This document shows, in pieces, positions 1 through 6,678 of a stretch of DNA of 9,312 nucleotides. Within the stretch, counting starts at the first letter, position 1. Each line of letters begins with the position of its first letter. The notes under the pieces were generated by a model. The model saw only the letters and a list, made by a program, of their open reading frames with translations. It ran no database searches and was not told the DNA's origin. The position numbers and the translations under genes were made by a program. Location of the stretch: contig CAJKMA010000087.1 in NCBI GenBank assembly GCA_905200905.1, positions 1-9,312 on the forward strand, read 5' to 3'. Source of the stretch: an uncultured Bacillota bacterium (GTDB taxonomy: Bacteria; Bacillota; Clostridia; Lachnospirales; Lachnospiraceae).

Positions 1-1
1 A

Positions 2-58
2 TTACTCGATGATTGTAGCAACACGTCCTGATCCTACAGTACGTCCACCTTCACGGTA
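2..58 (-). pseudogene. tuf: 3' end of tuf (elongation factor Tu), detached fragment
   Basis: Read on the minus strand this encodes YREGGRTVGSGRVATIIE followed by TAA, the highly conserved C-terminus of EF-Tu (domain 3; the family reads IREGGRTVGSG...). The codon just upstream of the Tyr is TGA, and nothing further upstream resembles EF-Tu, so the gene body is absent and the similarity breaks near position 56-58. This is not a working gene. It is best explained as a duplicated or displaced tuf 3' end at an integration site, with the complete tuf at the other end of the element or elsewhere. The window starts one base after the stop codon, so it may also be a contig edge. The EF-Tu identity is near certain; the att interpretation is inference. 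Confidence 0.85.
2..58. other. Candidate attachment site (attL/attR) in tuf 3' end
   Basis: The boundary between conserved tuf coding sequence and unrelated AT-rich DNA lies at about 56-61. Elements that integrate into the 3' end of conserved genes often carry a copy of that end so the target stays intact, leaving a short duplicate at the other junction. A 57-bp piece ending exactly at a stop codon fits this. The integrase and the second copy are not in the window, so the core and its limits cannot be fixed. Confidence 0.45.
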
Positions 59-196
59 TCAGAATGGCGTGTTGCAGAGGCTAAATGGTTATTTTTCGTT
101 CATTTTGTGCGGGAAAATACGGATTTTCCGCTGTGTCCGTGTGGTTTTTGAGGATTTTGTTATCATGGTGTTATCACGACATATTTATTTCTAATT
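59..196. other. Non-coding element end with hairpin and paired 10-bp repeat
   Basis: No gene is supportable between the tuf fragment and the HEPN gene stop at 197. A stem of 7 bp (GGAAAAT 112-118, loop ACGG, ATTTTCC 123-129) extends by GC/GC at 109-110 and 130-131 with one bulged G. No T-run follows on either strand, so it is not a good terminator. TGTTATCATG (158-167) and TGTTATCACG (169-178) are near-identical direct repeats 11 bp apart. This pattern suits recombinase arm or accessory-protein binding at an element end, but that is inference. Confidence 0.4.
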
Positions 197-838
197 CTAA
201 CTTTTTAAATATTTTCTTTCCTGAATATAGGTTTCATATTCTGCAATAACATAATTACATACTTCCTCAATATAATCACATTTATTTTTCAAATCTAAAA
301 TAGTAAAATTTCTTCCCACTTCTTTAGGAGTTTTATTTCCATGTGCAATATAATTTCTATTATCCACCATTTCTTGTATGTAACCACCAATTTCATTTCT
401 CGGTAGCACATTATCTTTTACCCCAAATGAATTAGCTATGCTTTTTAATTGTTTGTATCTTATATTTTTTCCATCCGTCGGCATCATATCATGTGAGATA
501 ATAACATTAGGATTGTTTGTCATCTTATCCGATACCTTCCATCTTTTTTCCCATTTATGTTCATTCCCCACACTATACATTCCATCATATTCCTCAGAAA
601 AAATCAAAGAATATAATTCATATATGCACTCATCAATTTTTACTTCTGCATTATTTAATTCATCTATTGTTGTTGATACTACCTGACGTATTGTTTCTTC
701 GTAAATCCCATATATATATACAAAATACAATCCTTTTGTAATATTACAGTACTGATTTCTTTCATCAATATTGGCTAACCACAACTTTAATTCGCAAATT
801 TTACGAGTCAACTCATCTTTAATTTCATCAAACAACAC
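197..838 (-). CDS. HEPN domain protein, MAE_28990/MAE_18760-like putative ribonuclease
   Basis: Predicted cytosolic all-helical protein of about 213 aa. It has the HEPN catalytic signature R-N-Y-I-A-H-G (RX4H, R161 and H166 in this numbering) near the C-terminus. In HEPN nucleases these residues cut RNA, and the family is common in toxin-antitoxin and abortive-infection systems. The overall sequence resembles MAE_28990/MAE_18760-type HEPN proteins, which are often encoded beside DUF262 genes, as here. An upstream GTG at 886 would give 229 aa but overlap the DUF262 gene by 47 nt. The GTG at 838 lies 1 nt after the DUF262 stop and has GAGGG at 844-848, 5 nt away, so I chose it. This implies translational coupling to DUF262. 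Strongly AT-rich. RNase activity is inferred from the motif. Confidence 0.8.
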   Translation of the reverse strand: MLFDEIKDELTRKICELKLWLANIDERNQYCNITKGLYFVYIYGIYEETIRQVVSTTIDELNNAEVKIDECIYELYSLIFSEEYDGMYSVGNEHKWEKRWKVSDKMTNNPNVIISHDMMPTDGKNIRYKQLKSIANSFGVKDNVLPRNEIGGYIQEMVDNRNYIAHGNKTPKEVGRNFTILDLKNKCDYIEEVCNYVIAEYETYIQERKYLKS

Positions 839-839
839 T

Positions 840-1874
840 TTATCCCTCAAATTTATCTTTGCAATATTCAATTCTTTTGATAACACGCTCTTTTGTATTC
901 GTAGCTCCCGTTGTGTACTTTATAAGTTCACTGTCTTTTATCCATTCTTCTATACCCTCTGTATTAATTGTTCCATTTTTTAAATATGCCAAAGCTGCTC
1001 CTACCGCAACAGCTTCATAAAGATTCAATGGTGTATTTTTTCTTCCCTTGCTAATTCCCTTAGGCAATGCTGCGTTTAATGTCTTAAATACTTCACAAAA
1101 TATTTTTTCACTTTTACTGTAGTTAAATTTTTCATCTGCTTTCTCCATATAATCATTCAAAAAATCTCTTACACTATGGACAAAACTTTTTAAATCATAC
1201 AAATATGCAAAAAATCTTAACACCAGTTCCTCTCTAGTTCCATCATTTTCTTGTCTTTCTGTCAAATGAACGCATTCTATAAAATCTTGGTTCTTCGCTA
1301 ATTCTTTTATAAAATTATTAAATCCTCCTCTGTAAACACAGCTTCTAATTTCCTGATCGGTAAGTGTAACCCCACCTCTATTCAATCTTTCAAATAAATC
1401 AAACCTAACTTGTTTATCACTTTTATCACTCAGCGTTGTAACTTTTATATTAGACAATCTAAATTTTGTTTGAATCTCTATAGGTAATTTTGTGAATTTT
1501 TTTCCATTAAATTCTGTCAATTTTTTTAATTGCTCTAATGTTAATTCACTCAGATTAGGTGTTCCTATTTTTTCTCTCTCCTCATCTGTTCCAGCGAAGC
1601 ACAAAATAGTACTTACACGCTGCACTCCATCTATCAATTCCCATGTTCCATCTGCATTAGTAGCCATAAATAAACTAGGAATAGGGATCCCTAAGAATAT
1701 CGATTCAATCAGGCTAGACTGCCTCTCTTTATCCCATCGGAATTGTCTTTGATATTCTGGGGCAATATTTATTAATTTGTCATTTACCATACTAATCAAT
1801 TCTTTTATTGAAAGATCATAAGTATTAAAATCAACTTTCATTTTTTGCTCCATCAGTTGTTTCTGCAAATCCAT
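840..1874 (-). CDS. DUF262 domain protein (GmrSD/SspE-type N-terminal domain)
   Basis: 344 aa with clear DUF262 hallmarks: PEYQRQFRW at 39-47, a hydrophobic IPIPSLF at 63-69, IDGVQRVSTI at 81-90 (the ParB/Srx-like DGxQR motif) and FERLNRGG at 161-168 followed by an LTDQEIR segment. DUF262 is the N-terminal domain of GmrSD, BrxU and SspE type defence proteins, where it binds nucleotide or senses DNA modification. The HNH-type DUF1524 nuclease domain found in GmrSD is absent: residues 210-344 are helical and lack an HNH pattern. The nuclease activity is therefore probably supplied by the downstream HEPN partner. The ATG has AGAGGA about 9 nt upstream. First gene of a two-gene operon with its own promoter region. 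Family assignment is sure; the role in defence is inferred. Confidence 0.9.
   Translation of the reverse strand: MDLQKQLMEQKMKVDFNTYDLSIKELISMVNDKLINIAPEYQRQFRWDKERQSSLIESIFLGIPIPSLFMATNADGTWELIDGVQRVSTILCFAGTDEEREKIGTPNLSELTLEQLKKLTEFNGKKFTKLPIEIQTKFRLSNIKVTTLSDKSDKQVRFDLFERLNRGGVTLTDQEIRSCVYRGGFNNFIKELAKNQDFIECVHLTERQENDGTREELVLRFFAYLYDLKSFVHSVRDFLNDYMEKADEKFNYSKSEKIFCEVFKTLNAALPKGISKGRKNTPLNLYEAVAVGAALAYLKNGTINTEGIEEWIKDSELIKYTTGATNTKERVIKRIEYCKDKFEG
844..848 (-). promoter_or_regulatory. Ribosome binding site deciding the HEPN start
   Basis: GAGGG on the minus strand sits inside the last codons of the DUF262 gene, 5 nt before GTG at 838. The longer GTG start at 886 has only a weak AAAGAG almost touching it. 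Termination at 840-842 and restart at 838 fit coupled translation. Confidence 0.6.
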
Positions 1875-1956
1875 TTTAACTATTTCCTCTTCTTAATATA
1901 CTATGTTTATAAGGTTTCTATTATTCATAAATCTATCAATTAATTCATACTAGATT

Positions 1957-1962
1957 ATTATA
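1957..1962 (-). promoter_or_regulatory. Candidate -10 box for the DUF262-HEPN operon
   Basis: The 102-bp gap between the endonuclease stop and the DUF262 start contains a perfect TATAAT on the minus strand at 1957-1962. No good -35 lies 16-18 bp upstream, so it is only a candidate. The gap suggests separate transcription of this pair. Confidence 0.3.
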
Positions 1963-1976
1963 CATTTGTTTTTACA

Positions 1977-2789
1977 CTAATTATCTTTTTCATCAAACTC
2001 TGTAAGAACCTCTCTCCATCTTGTCAGAACTTCTTTTCCTACAATCAGTTCATCTATAAGCCCCATATTAAGTGTATCAATAAATCTACACAAATATGAT
2101 TTTCCCTGTCCCCAGAAAGTATAATGGCTGTCAATAAACATCACATGATATACTTGCTGTCCGGTTCTATCGTATATTTCGTTAAATTCATATCCATCAA
2201 GTTCAGCTTCATACACAGCATCTGCAACTCTACTTCCAAATGACTTTGAATAATAATACTCTTTTATTTCCCACACTATCTTCGGATTATAAATCGAAGG
2301 ATATGCTCCATCAAATCTTCTTGAAGATGCTCCAATGATCTTTCTATTATTCAACAGATACACAAGCCCTCTTGGATCTGGATTAAATTCCTCATCTCCA
2401 CCAAGCATTTCTTCTGCTATCATGGTAATAATTGCGGTAAAATAATTTACTTTTTTGATCTCTTTGCGCTGTTTGTTCATAATTAGCTTACATTTATATT
2501 TTCCGCTATTTCTCATTTCTTCAAATATCTGTTTAGCCTCATCAACATCCATCAAATTTTTCTCAATTGTATTATTTAACAAGTCCGCTCTCATATTACA
2601 ATATAAGACAGCTTTATTAATTCTATCCGGAGAAACTTCAATATTCTCTTTTTCACATAGTTTTTCTATTTGCTCTACTGTATAAGTTAAAACGATTCCT
2701 TTTCTAGAATAGCCCAATTTTTCGCTGATAAATCGAATAAAAAACCAAAATGATTTATCTTCTCTTCTAAATTCCTTAAACGCTCTCAT
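1977..2789 (-). CDS. Putative type II restriction endonuclease (PD-(D/E)XK-like)
   Basis: 270 aa from the ATG at 2789, preceded by GGTGGAG with a 5-nt gap; an in-frame TTG at 2807 lacks such a site. I do not recognise a named family. The sequence contains RRFDGAYPSIYN...VWEIKEYY, giving D160, E174 and K176 in the D-x13-ExK arrangement of PD-(D/E)XK nucleases. It overlaps the stop of a C-protein gene by 14 nt and lies in a C-R order opposite a divergent methylase. This is the standard layout of C-controlled type II restriction systems, so cleavage of unmodified DNA is the likely role. The recognition sequence cannot be read from the sequence. It could instead be another effector, but position and motif agree. 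Confidence 0.72.
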   Translation of the reverse strand: MRAFKEFRREDKSFWFFIRFISEKLGYSRKGIVLTYTVEQIEKLCEKENIEVSPDRINKAVLYCNMRADLLNNTIEKNLMDVDEAKQIFEEMRNSGKYKCKLIMNKQRKEIKKVNYFTAIITMIAEEMLGGDEEFNPDPRGLVYLLNNRKIIGASSRRFDGAYPSIYNPKIVWEIKEYYYSKSFGSRVADAVYEAELDGYEFNEIYDRTGQQVYHVMFIDSHYTFWGQGKSYLCRFIDTLNMGLIDELIVGKEVLTRWREVLTEFDEKDN

Positions 2790-3009
2790 ATTGCTCCACC
2801 TCAACAAATAATTCCGACTTTTTCACTTGCAATGCATGCGCAATTTTATCTATATTTTCCAAAGAAACATTACGCTTACCAAGTTCTATGTCACTTATAT
2901 ATGTTCTATGTAGTCCACATAAATCAGCCAACTCTTCTTGTGATATTTTCTTATCTTGTCGTATTGTTCTTACAGCCTTTCCATAAGCGACACGTATTTC
3001 TTCCTGCAT
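2776..3009 (-). CDS. Restriction-modification controller (C) protein, XRE-type HTH
   Basis: 77 aa with one helix-turn-helix domain: ISQEELADLCGLHRTYISD at 22-40, then IELGKRN. Size and sequence are typical of C proteins, small dimeric regulators that first activate their own and the endonuclease gene, then repress at higher level, timing restriction after methylation. ATG at 3009 is preceded by GGAGGTG with about 7 nt spacing. The endonuclease start lies inside the end of this gene, so both share one transcript. The matching C-box operator lies just upstream at 3051-3076, which strongly supports this role over a generic XRE repressor. Confidence 0.92.
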   Translation of the reverse strand: MQEEIRVAYGKAVRTIRQDKKISQEELADLCGLHRTYISDIELGKRNVSLENIDKIAHALQVKKSELFVEVEQYESV

Positions 3010-3033
3010 TGCTTGACACCTCCAATTAGTTAA

Positions 3034-3039
3034 ATTATA
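3034..3039 (-). promoter_or_regulatory. -10 box of the C/endonuclease promoter
   Basis: Perfect TATAAT on the minus strand, 25 nt from the C protein start codon. The expected -35 position at 3057-3062 falls in the proximal C-box and is a poor match to TTGACA, as expected for a promoter that needs activation by C protein. Confidence 0.6.
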
Positions 3040-3050
3040 ATAGCACTGTA

Positions 3051-3076
3051 GACTTTGAGTCTACAGACTATAAGTT
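3051..3076. promoter_or_regulatory. C-box operator, two dyad sites
   Basis: GACTttgAGTC (3051-3061), a 4-nt TACA spacer, then GACTataAGTT (3066-3076). This matches the canonical C-protein operator of two GACT-N3-AGTC sites with one mismatched base at the far end. The proximal site overlaps the -35 region of the C/endonuclease promoter. The distal site overlaps TATAAG at 3069-3074, a possible -10 for the divergent methylase. One operator could therefore set both transcription units. Confidence 0.85.
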
Positions 3077-3094
3077 ACATGTGAGGTTTGAGCA

Positions 3095-3958
3095 ATGTCC
3101 AAAGTACCAGCATTATTAAAATGGATCGGAAATAAGCAACGCTTTGCCGAAACCATTATTTCATATATGCCTGAACAATTTAATAACTACTATGAACCAT
3201 TTTTGGGGAGCGGTGCTGTAATGGCACAATTACTGTACCAAAGCAGTACGACCAACACTCCTACATTTGCCCATTCATATGCCAGCGATATCTTACCGTT
3301 TTTAATTGACATCTTTAATATCGTCAAATATGATCCGCAGCAAATAAAGAACTATTACTCAAGAGAAATTGAAGAATATTATAAAAATCCCAATGGCAAA
3401 TACAATGAAATTAGAGATAGATTTAACAGCAATCACAATGCTCTTGATTTCTGCCTTCTATCACGCACATGCTATTCTGGAATAATACGTTTTCGAAAAG
3501 CCGACGGGTATATGTCCACTCCTAAAGGTCCACATAATCCCATCAAGCCGGAAACTTTTTCAAAAAGAGTAGATTTATGGCATAATCTTATAAAGAATTC
3601 CACTTTTTCAACTATGTCATTCGAAGAATGTATGAATAAAGCACAGCCCGGTGACGTAATTTATTGTGATCCACCATATACTCATAGTCAAAGTATTATT
3701 TATGGTGCTCAAACTTTTAATATAGAAACATTGTTCAGTAAAATAGCAGAGTGTAAAAACAGAGGTGTATATGTAATGTTATCAATCAATGGTACACGAG
3801 AATCCAACAAAAAAGATATTTCTGTTACTCCACCTATAGGTTTATTTGAAAGAGAAATTTTTGTAAATTGTGGCACCTCTATGATTGATCGATTACAAAA
3901 TGCTGGGCAAACTATGCAAAATGAAGTCGTTCATGATAAACTACTTCTTACCTGGTAA
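3095..3958 (+). CDS. DNA adenine N6-methyltransferase, D12 (Dam/DpnM) class
   Basis: 287 aa alpha-class methylase. LLKWIGNK at 7-14 (motif X), EPFLGSGAV at 34-42 (motif I, SAM binding), SD at 64-65, CYSGIIRFRKADGYMSTPKG at 126-145 and CDPPY at 191-195 (motif IV, catalytic) appear in family order and at full family length. It transfers methyl groups to adenine in the system's recognition sequence and protects the host from the endonuclease encoded on the opposite strand. ATG at 3095 has GAGG at 3083-3086. It is divergent from the C-R operon across an 85-bp region with the C-box, and converges on the second methylase. Adenine specificity is family knowledge; the target sequence is unknown. Confidence 0.93.
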   Translation: MSKVPALLKWIGNKQRFAETIISYMPEQFNNYYEPFLGSGAVMAQLLYQSSTTNTPTFAHSYASDILPFLIDIFNIVKYDPQQIKNYYSREIEEYYKNPNGKYNEIRDRFNSNHNALDFCLLSRTCYSGIIRFRKADGYMSTPKGPHNPIKPETFSKRVDLWHNLIKNSTFSTMSFEECMNKAQPGDVIYCDPPYTHSQSIIYGAQTFNIETLFSKIAECKNRGVYVMLSINGTRESNKKDISVTPPIGLFEREIFVNCGTSMIDRLQNAGQTMQNEVVHDKLLLTW

Positions 3959-3966
3959 AATTATTT

Positions 3967-4008
3967 CATAAAGGAGATACTTGTCCCGTTCCTGTATCTC
4001 CTTTTATG
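3967..4008. terminator. Bidirectional terminator between convergent methylases
   Basis: CATAAAGGAGATAC (3967-3980) pairs with GTATCTCCTTTTATG (3994-4008) around a 13-nt loop, with one bulge. A T-rich stretch follows on the plus strand (CTTTTATTTTT). It starts 8 nt after the D12 methylase stop and ends 6 nt before the minus-strand methylase stop, so it probably serves both. Confidence 0.75.
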
Positions 4009-4014
4009 ATGCTT

Positions 4015-4764
4015 TTATTTTTCCAGGACAAATATATATTCATGTGCCAACATCAAAAATGTTTTTTGTATATTATTCCAATAGTCTGAAGATCGACAAT
4101 TATGTTGTTCTTTTATAATAATTTCTTTAAGCCTAAAACCAGCATCTACAAATTTCTGCATAGACTGCATCCCCATCGGCAATACATACCCTTCTTGTCG
4201 TATATCTCCGATCATAAATGCACATATTCCCTGCTTCTTCAACACTCTATATGCTTCTCTTGCGACTTGCTCTAATGCCTTCAAAAATTCCTCATATTTT
4301 AAATGTGAAATATCTCCCGGAATTTTATTGCTATATCGTATAATATCTGCGTATGGCGGATGTGTACAGATAAGGTTTATGCTCTCATCTTTTATAAATG
4401 ATAATTCAGTTGCATTTCCTTGTTTTGTGAAAATTTTTGAACTTTCTTGACAAGTAAAATTAAGATTTGTGTTAGATAGTTTGATGGCTTCGGAATTTAT
4501 ATCAACACCAATAGCATTTCTCCCTAATAACTTTGCTTCTATCAATGTTGTACCGCTGCCCAAGAATTGATCTAGTATCCAATCATTTTTCTTTGAATAA
4601 CGTAAAATAAGATTTCTGGGAATGTATGGGGACCAATTTCCTCGATATTTTCCCGAATGTGTAGCCCAACTTCCTCTTTCTGGAAAGGACCATATTGTCG
4701 TGTCTTCTAATTTGAATTTTTCTGGTGCTTCTCTTATAAGAATCTCCCCTTTCTTTTTGCTCAT
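4015..4764 (-). CDS. Second DNA methyltransferase, N4-cytosine/N6-adenine type
   Basis: 249 aa. The N-terminus has WSFPERGSWATHSGKYRGNW at 25-44, then DQFLGSGTT at 65-73 (motif I), GVDIN at 86-90 and THPPYADII at 134-142 (motif IV). The order motif X-like, I, IV differs from classic beta-class enzymes, which place IV first, and resembles compact methylases annotated as N4-cytosine or TRM11-like DNA methylases. Histidine precedes PPY where most enzymes have D, N or S, so the methylated base cannot be told from the motif. Located beyond the D12 methylase and convergent with it, it probably modifies the other strand of an asymmetric site. The ribosome site is weak (AGAAG), and TATAGA at 4788-4793 may be its -10. 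Confidence 0.85.
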   Translation of the reverse strand: MSKKKGEILIREAPEKFKLEDTTIWSFPERGSWATHSGKYRGNWSPYIPRNLILRYSKKNDWILDQFLGSGTTLIEAKLLGRNAIGVDINSEAIKLSNTNLNFTCQESSKIFTKQGNATELSFIKDESINLICTHPPYADIIRYSNKIPGDISHLKYEEFLKALEQVAREAYRVLKKQGICAFMIGDIRQEGYVLPMGMQSMQKFVDAGFRLKEIIIKEQHNCRSSDYWNNIQKTFLMLAHEYIFVLEK

Positions 4765-4795
4765 TATACTTCTGCCATATTTATTTGTCTATAAA

Positions 4796-4844
4796 AAATC
4801 TCCATTCAAATATTAAATATCACTAAACATTTGAACAGAGATTT
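4796..4844 (-). terminator. Rho-independent terminator downstream of tnpV
   Basis: Read on the minus strand, AAATCTCTGTTCAAAT pairs with ATTTGAATGGAGATTT (16 positions, 2 mismatches) around a 17-nt AT-rich loop and runs straight into a stretch of Ts at 4793-4798. It ends the backbone operon and separates it from the defence cargo. Confidence 0.7.
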
Positions 4845-4852
4845 CTTATTGA

Positions 4853-5227
4853 TTACAAATATATAAGTTCTTTCAACACAATTTCTTCTGCACAGGCTTT
4901 AATAGTGTTCATTGCTCCAACCCATTTCATCTGATCCTGCATTTTCACTTCTTCTGTCACACCCTGTTTTTCTGCCATCTGCTTCATCATAATTTCTACC
5001 TGCTCTCTGGCATCTTGATCAACTCGATTTAAATGTGCTATCAATTCCCCCGTCATCAATAAATACTGGTATCGTGCCAGTCTGTGCTCTTTCAAGAACT
5101 GTTTCCGTAGCATTCCATATTTACCATAGGTCGGTTCTTCCTCATTCACTGCCAGATCCGGCAGGTAATAATCTCCATGCAGTGTGTAGCTTAATCCATT
5201 ACTTTCATCATAAATGTGCTTTTTCAT
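4853..5227 (-). CDS. tnpV: TnpV family transposon-encoded protein
   Basis: 124 aa, the usual length for TnpV (family first described in Tn4451-type clostridial transposons). MKKHIYDESNGLSYTLHGDY...LPDL at the N-terminus, GKYGMLRKQFLKEH in the middle and a C-terminal DQMKWVGAMN...AEEIVLKELIY are characteristic. Its biochemical function is not established; it travels with relaxase and recombinase genes. An upstream ATG at 5323 would add 32 residues inside the relaxase gene and does not match the family start. The ATG at 5227 follows the relaxase stop by 4 nt with GGAG in the relaxase tail, so it is translated with the relaxase. In related elements a large serine recombinase often follows; here a terminator and the restriction cargo follow instead. 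Confidence 0.9.
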   Translation of the reverse strand: MKKHIYDESNGLSYTLHGDYYLPDLAVNEEEPTYGKYGMLRKQFLKEHRLARYQYLLMTGELIAHLNRVDQDAREQVEIMMKQMAEKQGVTEEVKMQDQMKWVGAMNTIKACAEEIVLKELIYL

Positions 5228-5231
5228 TGTC

Positions 5232-6650
5232 TTATCTCTCCATTCCTCTATTTTTTGTTTTATTTTTCTTACGCTGTTGATTCTCCAGCTCACTCTTTCG
5301 GGCACCCCAAGCCAGTCTTTCATGAATACTTCCTTGAGGCATTTGCTCCATTTGTCGTTTTTCTTCTAATACTTTCTGCTCCTGTATATCTTGCTGCACT
5401 GCATCCTCTACAACATTTTCCCCAAGGACACGCACTACCCGGTCATATCTGTCGGAAACACCCTGCAATTTTTGCTTTTCCTCAGATAACAACTGTTTTT
5501 CTTCACATACTGTATCTAACTCTCTCTGCACTCGGTTATATGCCTGCTTTGTTTCCTGATATTTGTGTTTCCATTTTTCTACTTCTTTAGTAAGTTCTTT
5601 AACCCGAGCAGCCATTGCAGCAATTTTATTTTTCATCTGGGTAAACAATGGTTTTATCTTTTTATCCCGGTAAGTTGCTGCACGTTCTAATGCACCAGCT
5701 TCCGGAAGTAAAGTCTTTACTGTCCCATATTCCTTTATTTCCTTACTGACATTATCCATAACAGGCTGTAACCGTTCTCTGCGTTCTTCTAGGCTGCACA
5801 GATCTTTCTCAGCTTTTTCCGCACGCTTCTCAGCTTCCTCTTTATCTTTAACTGCCTGCTCCTTATCATCTTTTAAAAGCTGGATATCAGTTCTTGCTTC
5901 CGCAATCTGTGCAGTCAGTCCTTCATTCTCAACAGTGAGATATTCTTTCTCCTGTTCCAGTGCCTGCACTTCCTTTTTTCGCTCTTTCTTTTTAAAATTA
6001 TAAACGTCCAGGTGCTCCTCATGTGTCCCTTTCTGCTCCCATTCAATCCCATGCTGTCGGGCAATCTCTGCAAGTACTTCTTTTTCATGGTTAATCCACT
6101 GGTTTAGCTCCGTATCGTGTTTGTTCCCGCCTTGAAATCCCAGACTTTTTAATGCCTGCTTCAGTGAAACCCTGGTATCCATTCCTTTCCCTTCCCAACC
6201 AGTTACATAAGGGACAAAATCAATATGCAGATGCGGTGTAGCTTCATCCTGGTGCAGATAACAGCTAAATACATGAAGCGTTGGATTTCGTTGCTGAAAA
6301 TTCTTTACATACTCATCCAGCACTTTTACCGCAAGGTCTCCTTCTGTCGTTCCCACAGCCATATCTTCTCGATTTCCAATCTGGAAAATTACTTCGTGGA
6401 ACAGCTTTTCCTGCTTTCCCTGACGGATTTTTTCATAATAATTTGCAATCTTCCGGTCCTTTCTTTTTCCGACATTGTATCTCTCCACAGCATCATCAAA
6501 CAACTCTTTATAAACTTTCTTCAGATTCTCATTCTTATAACAAATGTTCAATTGTACTCTGTCCGGATCTACATTTTCTGCTACAAAATCCCGTCTGTTA
6601 TGAGCTAGGGAGCCAGCTCCAATCATACCGCTAATCGTTCTTCTCATCAT
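5232..6650 (-). CDS. MobV/Pre family relaxase (plasmid recombination/mobilisation protein)
   Basis: 472 aa from ATG at 6650, chosen because AGAGGTG lies about 7-9 nt upstream and the family motif SGMIGAGSLAHNRR starts soon after; the open frame extends to 6812 but runs through the hairpin array. The catalytic metal-binding motif LHQDEATPHLHIDFVP is at 132-147, with H133, D135, E136, H140 and H142. MobV relaxases nick oriT and pilot the single strand to a recipient using a helper conjugation channel. Residues from about 225 to 445 form a long heptad-rich coiled coil (many K/E/Q), as is common in MobV C-termini. The tail ends RKKNKTKNRGMER. It overlaps no gene; tnpV follows after 4 nt. Confidence 0.95.
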   Translation of the reverse strand: MMRRTISGMIGAGSLAHNRRDFVAENVDPDRVQLNICYKNENLKKVYKELFDDAVERYNVGKRKDRKIANYYEKIRQGKQEKLFHEVIFQIGNREDMAVGTTEGDLAVKVLDEYVKNFQQRNPTLHVFSCYLHQDEATPHLHIDFVPYVTGWEGKGMDTRVSLKQALKSLGFQGGNKHDTELNQWINHEKEVLAEIARQHGIEWEQKGTHEEHLDVYNFKKKERKKEVQALEQEKEYLTVENEGLTAQIAEARTDIQLLKDDKEQAVKDKEEAEKRAEKAEKDLCSLEERRERLQPVMDNVSKEIKEYGTVKTLLPEAGALERAATYRDKKIKPLFTQMKNKIAAMAARVKELTKEVEKWKHKYQETKQAYNRVQRELDTVCEEKQLLSEEKQKLQGVSDRYDRVVRVLGENVVEDAVQQDIQEQKVLEEKRQMEQMPQGSIHERLAWGARKSELENQQRKKNKTKNRGMER

Positions 6651-6678
6651 TATGCTCTCACCTCTCTTTCTAAAAAGC

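Noticed and set aside
109..131. Hairpin as terminator of the HEPN operon
   Set aside because: No T-run follows on the minus strand, and it lies about 65 bp past the stop.
9..194. 61-codon plus-strand open frame
   Set aside because: Antisense to the tuf tail for its first part, no ribosome site, and it runs through the hairpin and repeats; no protein family resemblance.
840..886. HEPN start at GTG 886
   Set aside because: Only a weak, badly spaced ribosome site and a 47-nt overlap with DUF262; GTG 838 with GAGGG is better.
5228..5323. N-terminal extension of TnpV
   Set aside because: It lies within the relaxase gene and does not match the TnpV N-terminus, which begins MKKxI.
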